From positions 1 to 11,330 of the forward strand of contig CAMYZR010000019.1 of NCBI GenBank assembly GCA_947303905.1: a stretch of 11,330 nt of DNA. Reading direction: 5' to 3'. Shown one piece after another: positions 5,680 through 11,330 of the stretch. Source of the stretch: an uncultured Atopobiaceae bacterium (GTDB lineage Bacteria; Actinomycetota; Coriobacteriia; Coriobacteriales; Atopobiaceae). Made by a program: the position numbers and the translations under genes. Position 1 is the stretch's first letter, and the number at the start of each line of letters is the position of its first letter. The notes below the pieces were generated by a model, which worked only from the letters and a program-made list of their open reading frames with translations, searched no databases and was not told where the DNA came from.

Positions 5680-8358
5680 CTACACCTCCCGATACTTCTC
5701 TTCTTGTACGCGCAGGTCCTCGAGGCCTTCTTCGTCGAGGAGAACCTCACGGGGCTTCGAGCCCGACGCAGGGCCTACCACGCCCTTTGACTCGAGCATG
5801 TCCATTATCCTACCAGCCCTAGCGTACCCAACCTTGAGCCTTCGCTGCAGGCCAGATGTAGAACCTAGCTGAGATTCCACGACTATCTGGGCAGCTTCCC
5901 AAATAAGCGGGTCATCCTCGTCGCTCACGCCGCCCCCGCCATTGCCTCCGGGCTGTCCAGGCACCACCGCAGAGAGGATCTCCTCGTGATAGTCGGGCTC
6001 GCCCTGGCCGCGGATGAAGTCGACTACGGACTCAATCTCGGGGTCTGAGGTGTAGCAACCGAGCACGCGCTTGGGGGCGAGGCCGCGGTCCTTGAAGAGC
6101 ATGTCTCCGTTGCCCAGGAGCCTGTCGGCGCCCGTCTCGTCGAGGATGACGCGGCTGTCGATGCCCGAAGACACCTTGAGCGCCACGCGGCTGTCGATGT
6201 TCGACTTGATGAGGCCCGTGACGACGTTTGCCGACGGGCGCTGCGTCGCGATGACCAGATGGATGCCGGCGGCGCGCGCCAGCTGTGCGATGCGCACGAT
6301 GGATGCCTCGACGTCCTTGCCCGCCACCATCATGAGGTCCGAGAGCTCGTCGATCACGATGACGAGGTAGGGCATGGGCTCGGGCGGGTGCTCCATCTCG
6401 GAGAGCTTGCCGTCTGTGCACATCTTGTTGTACACGGTTATGTTGCGCGCCCCGGCCTTCTCGAAGACCTTGAGACGGCGCTCCATCTCGGAGACGGCCC
6501 ACTGCAGGGCGCTTGCGGCCTGCCGGGGCTCCGTGACGACCGGCACATACAGATGCGGGATGCCGTTATAACCCTTGAACTCGACGCGCTTGGGGTCGAC
6601 CATGATCAGGCGCACCTGCTTGGGGGTCGAGCGCATGAGCAGGCTCATGATCATGGAGTTGATCATGACGGACTTGCCCGAACCCGTGGTGCCGGCGACC
6701 AGCATGTGCGGCATCTTGGAGATGTCGGCGATGACGGGTTTGCCCGCCGAGTCGCGACCGATCGCAACCTCCAGGGGGCCTCCCTGCGCATAGGGCAGCA
6801 CGTCGCCAAGATGGACGTTTTGGCGCGTCTTGTTGGGGATCTCGATGCCCACAAACGAGGTGCCCGCAATAGGCGCGAAGATACGGACCTTCTCCGCGGC
6901 AAGCGTGAGGGCGATGTCGTCCTCGAGGCTGCGGATCTTGCTGACACGCTCGCCCTCGCCCATCTCGATGCGGAAGGTGGTCACCAGCGGGCCGGAGACG
7001 TAGTCCACGACGCGGCTCGTCAGGCCGAACTCGCGCAGCGTGCCCTGCAGCTTGGCCATGGTCTGGTCGATCTCGCTCTTCGAGCTCGCGCTTTGGGCGC
7101 TCTGCGGATTGGACGAGAGCATCGAGAGCGGAGGAAGGCTGTAGGTCTCGTCATCGTCGCCGGGACGGGTAGCGGCGGTGCGTGCGCTCAGGTGAACGTT
7201 TGCGTCCACGACCTTCTGCGGCGCAACCTCGGGCGCAGGCTCAGGATTGGGCGTGGCGGCCTTCTTGGGAGCGCGCTTTGCAGTGGTCCGGCGCGTGGGC
7301 TTGCGTCTCTTGGTGGCTGTCTTGCCACCCTTGGCGAGAAAGTCCGGCACGCCCTCACTCTGCTGGGGCTCCAGCTCCAGGTCCTGAGCCTGGGTCTCGC
7401 CGTCCGCGATGTCCCAGGTGAGCTCGCCCTGCTGTGGCGCGGGCACCGGCTCGGCGAGCACGCGCGTGACGTCTTCCGCGGGCCTTCTGCCGCGGGAGAG
7501 CAGCGAGGTCACCGCCTCGGAGAAGCCAAGGCCACGCTGCTCGGTAGGTGCTTCGTCATAGTACTCGTCATCCGACCTCGTGACCGGAGCCGCCTGACCT
7601 CGCGTAAGCACCGTCGAGGTACGCGAGCCGAGGTAGGTGGTCTTCGGCTCCTCGAAACCGTCGTCTGGGTAGTCACCGTAGTCGTCATAGTCGTCGTAGT
7701 CGTCGTAGCCACCCATGGCCGCGCGCTGGGCACGACGCTCGTCGCGACGGACCCTCCGGCGCTCGTTCGCCTCCTGCAGGGAGACAGCGGCCTCCCCCAC
7801 TCCGGTGCGGACCTTGGTGACCGTGTCAGAGATGGAGAATCCGCAGATGACGATACCCGCGATGACGGCACCGACGAGAATGACCAGGCCGACCTCGCGA
7901 CCGACCGTCTGCAGCAGCGCCCATGCGATGCCACCACCCGCATACCCGCCGCGCTCGCGCAGGACCTCGTGGTCAAGCACGATGGCGCTGTTCTGCTCGG
8001 CGCCCGGGCAGGTGATGGACACGATGCTCAGGACGGCCAGTATGACCAGCACCAGGCCGAAGGCGACCTTCCCCGAGAACGACTCCTCCTCGCTCGTGAA
8101 GAACGTGAGGGCGAAGGCGAGCAGGGCCGCAGGAAAGAGGAGCGCCCCCGAGCCGAAGCACAGCACGAGCGACTCGCCGCAGATACGGGTGACGGGGGCC
8201 GAGCTGGGCAGCAGCAGGGCAACCATGAGGGCAACCGCGAGCACGACAAGAAGCAGGCCGACGATGTCGTTGGCCGTGCCGGTGAGCCTCAGGGGCTGCG
8301 CCGGCGCCTTCTTGGCACGCGTGTTGCTCCGCTTGGATGTCGTCTTGCGCTTTGCCAT
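5680..8358 (-). CDS. ftsK: DNA translocase FtsK/SpoIIIE
   Basis: FtsK is a septal, membrane-anchored hexameric motor that pumps chromosomal DNA during division and helps resolve chromosome dimers. This 892-residue protein has a basic N terminus and four membrane helices (about 31-51, 63-87, 97-115, 156-174). A 250-residue linker follows, with a DDY-repeat acidic patch (218-230) and a K/R-rich patch (346-367). The alpha domain begins near 425. The RecA-like motor has Walker A GTTGSGKS at 556-563, KGYNGIPHLYVPVVTE at about 595-610, Walker B LVIVIDE at 665-671, and ATQRPSANVVTGLIKSNI at 704-721. The gamma winged helix, which reads DNA polarity sequences, covers about 818-875 (STSGLQRRLKVGYARAGR). 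The ATG at 8356-8358 lies 3 bp after rnj with GAGGT in the end of rnj. The frame is intact. FtsK and SpoIIIE cannot be separated from sequence alone; no sporulation context is seen. Confidence 0.96.
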   Translation of the reverse strand: MAKRKTTSKRSNTRAKKAPAQPLRLTGTANDIVGLLLVVLAVALMVALLLPSSAPVTRICGESLVLCFGSGALLFPAALLAFALTFFTSEEESFSGKVAFGLVLVILAVLSIVSITCPGAEQNSAIVLDHEVLRERGGYAGGGIAWALLQTVGREVGLVILVGAVIAGIVICGFSISDTVTKVRTGVGEAAVSLQEANERRRVRRDERRAQRAAMGGYDDYDDYDDYGDYPDDGFEEPKTTYLGSRTSTVLTRGQAAPVTRSDDEYYDEAPTEQRGLGFSEAVTSLLSRGRRPAEDVTRVLAEPVPAPQQGELTWDIADGETQAQDLELEPQQSEGVPDFLAKGGKTATKRRKPTRRTTAKRAPKKAATPNPEPAPEVAPQKVVDANVHLSARTAATRPGDDDETYSLPPLSMLSSNPQSAQSASSKSEIDQTMAKLQGTLREFGLTSRVVDYVSGPLVTTFRIEMGEGERVSKIRSLEDDIALTLAAEKVRIFAPIAGTSFVGIEIPNKTRQNVHLGDVLPYAQGGPLEVAIGRDSAGKPVIADISKMPHMLVAGTTGSGKSVMINSMIMSLLMRSTPKQVRLIMVDPKRVEFKGYNGIPHLYVPVVTEPRQAASALQWAVSEMERRLKVFEKAGARNITVYNKMCTDGKLSEMEHPPEPMPYLVIVIDELSDLMMVAGKDVEASIVRIAQLARAAGIHLVIATQRPSANVVTGLIKSNIDSRVALKVSSGIDSRVILDETGADRLLGNGDMLFKDRGLAPKRVLGCYTSDPEIESVVDFIRGQGEPDYHEEILSAVVPGQPGGNGGGGVSDEDDPLIWEAAQIVVESQLGSTSGLQRRLKVGYARAGRIMDMLESKGVVGPASGSKPREVLLDEEGLEDLRVQEEKYREV
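7681..7707 (-). repeat. Three 9-bp tandem repeats (YDD) in the ftsK linker
   Basis: Codons TAC-GAC-GAC occur three times in a row (one TAT variant), encoding YDDYDDYDD at residues 218-226, followed by YGDYPDDG. The near-identical units suggest slippage-derived repeats in a disordered linker. Confidence 0.75.
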
Positions 8359-8361
8359 GCG

Positions 8362-10026
8362 CTAGACCTCCATGACAAAGGGTATGACCATGGGACGCGT
8401 GCGCGTCGTGCTCCACAGGTAGCTGGACAGGGCGTTGCGGGCGCCCTTGCGCAGCTGCTCGATGCTGGGGCTGCCGGACTCCTCCAGCTTCTCCAGCGCA
8501 ACGCGCACGGCCTCCTGGCCGCTTGTGTTGAACTCGTCGTTGGCGGCAAAGGACACGCCCCTGCTGGCGATCTCGATCTCGCTCACCTTGGAGCGGCGGC
8601 GGGAGACCGTGACCACGCACGTGACGATACCGTCGCTCGCCAGCTTCTTGCGGTCGCGGAAGACGTAGGGGTCTGCGTCAGTGATGGCCAGGCCGTCCAC
8701 GTAGACGACGCCAGAGTCGACCGGCTCGCCCCACGTGACCTTGCCGCCCCTCATCTCGAGCGTGTCGCCGTTGTCGGCGATGAAGATGCGCTCGTCGGGG
8801 ATGCCCATCTGGCGAGCGAGGTTGGCGTGGGCGCGCAGGTGAACCGCCTCGCCGTGCACCGGCATGAAGTTGTGAGGCTTCGCCATGGCGAGCATGAGCT
8901 TGAGCTCTTCCTGCGAGCCGTGGCCGGAGACGTGCACCAGGGTGTTGGACTTGTCGTAGATGGTACAGCCGATCTTGGAGAGCGCGTTGATGACGCCACC
9001 CACGCTCTTCTCGTTGCCGGGAACGGGAGTGGCGGAGATGATGACCGTGTCGCTCGCGGTGATGGTGAGCGACTTGTGGGCGCCATTGGCCATGCGCGAG
9101 AGCGCGGAGAGCGGCTCGCCCTGGCTGCCCGTGCACAGAACGGTGATCTTCTCGTCGGGGATGTCGTTCTTGTCGAACGCATCGAGGATGTCGGTCTGGT
9201 CGATGTGGAGATAGCCGAGCTCGCGGGCCACTTTGGTGTTGGTGACCATGGAGCGCCCGGTGACGAGGACCTTGCGACCGACGGCGACGCTCGCGTCGCA
9301 CACCTGCTGCAGGCGGTGGATGTGGCTCGAGAACGAGGCCACGATCACGCGACCCGGTGCGTTCTTGATGATGTGGCGCAGCTGGGGGCCGACGGCCGCC
9401 TCGGAGGGCGTGAAGCCCGGCTCGGTGGCATTGGTGGAGTCGGACAGCAAAAGGTCGACGCCCATCCCAGCGAACTTGTTGATTGCCTGGTAGTTGGGCG
9501 TGACCCCATCGATGGGCGTCTGGTCGAGCTTGAAGTCGCCTGTGTGCATCACCGACCCCGCGGGGCTGCGCATGTACACGCCAAGCGCCGCAGGGATGGA
9601 GTGGGTCATCGCGAAGAAGTCGATGTTGAAGGCCCCCAGCGTGAGGTGGGTCCCGTCGGAGACCTCCTTGAACTTGGGGGTGATCAGCTTGTGCTCGGCG
9701 AGCTTGCCCTCGATGAAGCCGATCGTGAGCTTGCTCGAGTAGATGGTCACCTTGTGCGTGAGGTCCATGAGGAGGTACGGCAGGGCGCCGGTGTGGTCCT
9801 CGTGGCCGTGGGTGATGATGATGCCACGGAGCTTGTCCTCGTTCTCGAGCACGTAGGTGTAGTCGGGCAGCACGAGGTCGATGCCCGGCTGCTCGTCGTC
9901 GGGGAACATCAGGCCGGCGTCGATCAGGACCATGTCGTTGCCATATTCGAACGCGGTCATGTTCTTGCCGATACCGTCAAGGCCCCCGAGCGGAATGATC
10001 CGCAAGGGCGTCGTAGTCTTAGCCAT
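8362..10026 (-). CDS. rnj: Ribonuclease J
   Basis: RNase J is a zinc-dependent metallo-beta-lactamase/beta-CASP nuclease with 5'-3' exonuclease and endonuclease activity in RNA turnover and rRNA maturation. From the chosen start the protein has 554 residues, the usual size. It starts MAKTTTPLRIIPLGGLDGIGKNM. Metal ligands are in HGHEDH (73-78), H142 in THSIP and D164 in HTGDFKLD. Beta-CASP motifs include SDSTNA (195-200), ASFSSHIHRLQQV (230-242), HVSGHGSQEEL (365-375) and PVHGE (389-393). The C-terminal domain runs from about 450 to VMEV. The frame is open upstream to an ATG at 10134, but the family aligns from the ATG at 10024-10026, and the extra 36 residues look like translated leader. The ribosome site GGAAGGAA is about 10 nt from the ATG, a loose spacing. 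It follows pnp and starts a seven-gene packed cluster. Confidence 0.96.
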   Translation of the reverse strand: MAKTTTPLRIIPLGGLDGIGKNMTAFEYGNDMVLIDAGLMFPDDEQPGIDLVLPDYTYVLENEDKLRGIIITHGHEDHTGALPYLLMDLTHKVTIYSSKLTIGFIEGKLAEHKLITPKFKEVSDGTHLTLGAFNIDFFAMTHSIPAALGVYMRSPAGSVMHTGDFKLDQTPIDGVTPNYQAINKFAGMGVDLLLSDSTNATEPGFTPSEAAVGPQLRHIIKNAPGRVIVASFSSHIHRLQQVCDASVAVGRKVLVTGRSMVTNTKVARELGYLHIDQTDILDAFDKNDIPDEKITVLCTGSQGEPLSALSRMANGAHKSLTITASDTVIISATPVPGNEKSVGGVINALSKIGCTIYDKSNTLVHVSGHGSQEELKLMLAMAKPHNFMPVHGEAVHLRAHANLARQMGIPDERIFIADNGDTLEMRGGKVTWGEPVDSGVVYVDGLAITDADPYVFRDRKKLASDGIVTCVVTVSRRRSKVSEIEIASRGVSFAANDEFNTSGQEAVRVALEKLEESGSPSIEQLRKGARNALSSYLWSTTRTRPMVIPFVMEV

Positions 10027-10036
10027 GTAGGTAAGG

Positions 10037-10044
10037 TTCCTTCC
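10037..10044 (-). promoter_or_regulatory. rnj ribosome binding site
   Basis: GGAAGGAA on the minus strand ends 10 nt before the ATG at 10026. It is the only purine-rich site near this start; the alternative ATG at 10134 has none. The wide spacing may give moderate initiation and leave room for control by leader folding. Confidence 0.5.
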
Positions 10045-10048
10045 GTCG

Positions 10049-10086
10049 TACGTTTCAGTTACGTATGTCTGCCGCGTTCCACGCGG
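10049..10086 (-). promoter_or_regulatory. Two inverted repeats in the rnj leader
   Basis: On the plus strand CCGCGT-tcc-ACGCGG (10072-10086) is a perfect 6-bp inverted repeat with a 3-nt loop, and TACGT-ttcagtt-ACGTA (10049-10065) is a 5-bp one with a 7-nt loop. They sit next to each other, just before the ribosome site. They could be leader hairpins or a protein operator. The repeats are seen; the function is unknown, and stems this short can arise by chance. Confidence 0.35.
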
Positions 10087-10105
10087 TCTTCTTTTCCAAT
10101 GCTTG

Positions 10106-10111
10106 ATTGTA
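10106..10111 (-). promoter_or_regulatory. Possible -10 element of an rnj promoter
   Basis: TACAAT on the minus strand, preceded by TTTGGG, resembles a sigma-A -10 hexamer. No good -35 is found 16-18 nt upstream; a TTGACG at 10157-10152 is too far away (40 nt) to pair with it. If used, the leader would be about 75 nt and would include both inverted repeats. Confidence 0.28.
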
Positions 10112-10220
10112 CCCAAATGGGGATGGGCTTGCATGGTTTACTGGCCAACAGCGTCAAAAGTGTGCTCATGACGTTGGCTCAAGGCTCGGGCGAAGCCGTC
10201 CTCCCCTGCCCGATATGGCA

Positions 10221-10252
10221 AGCGAGGGGATGCCCCATGACATCCCCTCGCT
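10221..10252 (-). terminator. Perfect 12-bp hairpin after pnp (terminator or RNA-stability element)
   Basis: AGCGAGGGGATG (10221-10232) and its exact complement CATCCCCTCGCT (10241-10252) flank an 8-nt loop. The stem begins 25 nt after the pnp stop. There is no U-tract on either strand, so it may be a factor-dependent or inefficient terminator, or a 3'-end stabiliser of pnp mRNA. A weaker 6-bp stem TCGGGC/GCCCGA (10186-10191 with 10208-10213) lies just beyond it. The remaining intergenic sequence up to rnj holds no gene that I can support. Confidence 0.5.
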
Positions 10253-10277
10253 CTCAGCTATCCAAAGAAGCGGAACT

Positions 10278-11330
10278 CTAGCCCTCGTGGTGACGGCGCG
10301 GCTGACGGTTGCCGCGGGGGCCGTCGCCAGGCTTGCGCGTGCGGGTGTTGTTGCTGCGCTCGCGCTTGGCGCCATTGTCGCGGGTGCGTGGGGCACCTGC
10401 GGGGGCCTCGGGCTTGTCGATGCGGTCAAGGCTGATCTTGCCCTTCTCGTCGACTTCGAGCACCTGGACCTTGACCTCGTCGCCGATGGAGAGCACGTCC
10501 TCGACCTTGTCGACACGGCCCTGGGCGACGCGGGAGATGTGCAGCAGGCCGTCCTTGCCGGGCAGCAGCTCCACGAAGGCGCCAAAGGCCTGGATGCCGA
10601 CGACGCGGCCGGTGTAGATCTCGCCGACCTCGGGCACCTTGACGATGGCACGGATGCGCTCGGCAGCCTCCTCGCCCGCACCGCCGACGCCGGCGATGAA
10701 GACGGTGCCGTCCTCCTGGATGTCGATGGTGGCGCCAGTGTCGTCCTGGATACCACGGATGACCTTGCCGCCGCTGCCGATGACGTCGCGGATCTTGTCG
10801 GTCGGGATGGACAGGCTGATGATCTGGGGAGCGGTGTCCTTGGTGGACTCGCGCGGAGCCGGAATGGCGTCGATCATCGCGTCGAGGATGTGCATGCGGC
10901 CCTCATGGCTCTGGGCAAAGGCCTGACGGAAGATCTCGGTGGTAAGGCCGGTGGCCTTGTTGTCGAGCTGCATGGCCGTGATGCCCTTGGTGGTGCCGCA
11001 GACCTTGAAGTCCATGTCGCCGAGGAAGTCCTCGAGACCCTGGATGTCGGTCAGCACGACGGTCTTGCCCTCCTCCTGGATGAGGCCCATGGCAACGCCG
11101 GAGACCGGGCGCTTCAGGGGCACGCCGGCATCCATGAGTGCAAGCGTGGAGCCGCAGGTGGAGGCCATCGAGGAGGAGCCGTTGGACTCCATGACCTCGG
11201 AGACCACGCGGATGGTGTAGGGGAACTCCTCCTCGGAGGGGATCACGGGCAGCAGGGCGCGCTCGGCGAGGGCGCCATGACCGAGCTCGCGGCGCTTCGG
11301 GCTGCCGATGCGGCCGGTCTCGCCGGTGCA
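10278..11330 (-). CDS. pnp: Polynucleotide phosphorylase (3' part, cut by window edge)
   Basis: PNPase is a trimeric phosphorolytic 3'-5' exoribonuclease of mRNA decay. The 350 residues in view read in from the edge as CTGETGRIGSPKRRELGHGA. They contain the second RNase PH domain with GVAMGLI and the catalytic block TDIQGLEDFLGDMDF, where D101 and D107 (edge numbering) match the catalytic aspartates of the family. The KH domain follows (about 172-232, with VIGSGGKVI), then the S1 domain (about 236-305, GRVVGIQAFGAFVELLPG and KDGLLHISRV), then a basic tail of about 45 residues rich in R, G and N, ending RRHHEG. An internal GTG at 11246 is not the start: the frame and the homology continue to the edge. 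The stop TAG is at 10278-10280, and rnj follows after 251 bp, so two RNA-decay enzymes are neighbours. Confidence 0.97.
   Translation of the reverse strand, partial: CTGETGRIGSPKRRELGHGALAERALLPVIPSEEEFPYTIRVVSEVMESNGSSSMASTCGSTLALMDAGVPLKRPVSGVAMGLIQEEGKTVVLTDIQGLEDFLGDMDFKVCGTTKGITAMQLDNKATGLTTEIFRQAFAQSHEGRMHILDAMIDAIPAPRESTKDTAPQIISLSIPTDKIRDVIGSGGKVIRGIQDDTGATIDIQEDGTVFIAGVGGAGEEAAERIRAIVKVPEVGEIYTGRVVGIQAFGAFVELLPGKDGLLHISRVAQGRVDKVEDVLSIGDEVKVQVLEVDEKGKISLDRIDKPEAPAGAPRTRDNGAKRERSNNTRTRKPGDGPRGNRQPRRHHEG

Noticed and set aside
10027..10134. Upstream ATG giving RNase J a 36-residue extension
   Set aside because: No ribosome site lies upstream, the added residues are not RNase J-like, and they would translate the putative leader. 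The family aligns from MAKTTTPLRIIPLGG.
10129..10157. TTGACG at 10157-10152 as -35 of an rnj promoter
   Set aside because: At 16-18 nt spacing the would-be -10 (ATGCAA or neighbours) is poor, and TACAAT is 40 nt away, so no convincing pair exists.
896..10280. UGA reassignment as the cause of missing TGA stops
   Set aside because: All eight genes keep full-length conserved proteins with no in-frame TGA, and tryptophan is encoded by TGG, so the window gives no support for a changed code.
6259..10281. Very long plus-strand open frame (about 1340 codons) opposite ftsK and rnj
   Set aside because: The translation is H/D/G/R/L-rich with no domain or motif, as expected of the antisense of GC-rich genes. 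The minus strand carries two clear conserved proteins over the same bases.
11244..11246. GTG at 11246 as the start of pnp
   Set aside because: The frame remains open to the window edge and the translation upstream is conserved PNPase sequence (GRIGSPKRRELGHGALAERA).

Overview
The window holds nine consecutive genes, all transcribed leftward on the minus strand, in a GC-rich bacterial chromosome. In transcription order they are: the 3' part of pnp (polynucleotide phosphorylase), rnj (ribonuclease J), ftsK (DNA translocase), a RodZ-like HTH/membrane protein, yajQ, rimO, pgsA, cinA/pncC, and the 5' part of recA. RNase J, standalone PncC, the rnj-ftsK and rodZ-pgsA-cinA-recA order and a GAAC-N4-GTTC type LexA box all fit a Gram-positive lineage. 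GC-rich sequence together with YajQ and this order suggests an actinobacterium, perhaps class Coriobacteriia (Olsenella/Atopobium/Collinsella-like). That placement is inference from gene content, not from a database comparison.

Layout. Bases 10278-11330 carry the C-terminal half of pnp, cut by the window edge. A 251-bp intergenic region follows, with a perfect 12-bp hairpin just after the pnp stop and, nearer rnj, a possible -10 element and two small inverted repeats in the rnj leader. From rnj to cinA (10026 down to 896) seven genes are packed with gaps of 3, 2, 41, -35, 12 and 3 bp, so they are probably one operon with much translational coupling. A 207-bp gap then precedes recA, which has its own near-consensus sigma-A type promoter with a LexA (SOS) box inside the -35/-10 spacer.

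Functionally the window joins RNA decay (PNPase, RNase J), chromosome segregation (FtsK), cell shape (RodZ-like), ribosome modification (RimO), acidic phospholipid synthesis (PgsA), pyridine-nucleotide salvage (PncC) and recombination/SOS (RecA). All reading frames look intact apart from the two cut by the window edges. I see no mobile element, CRISPR array, tRNA/rRNA or clear sign of horizontal transfer, and no convincing new defence or biosynthetic system. The most unusual points are the large repeat-rich RodZ-like protein with an aromatic DGY tail, the stop-codon use (six TAG, two TAA, no TGA), the compact SOS promoter of recA and the structured pnp-rnj intergenic region.
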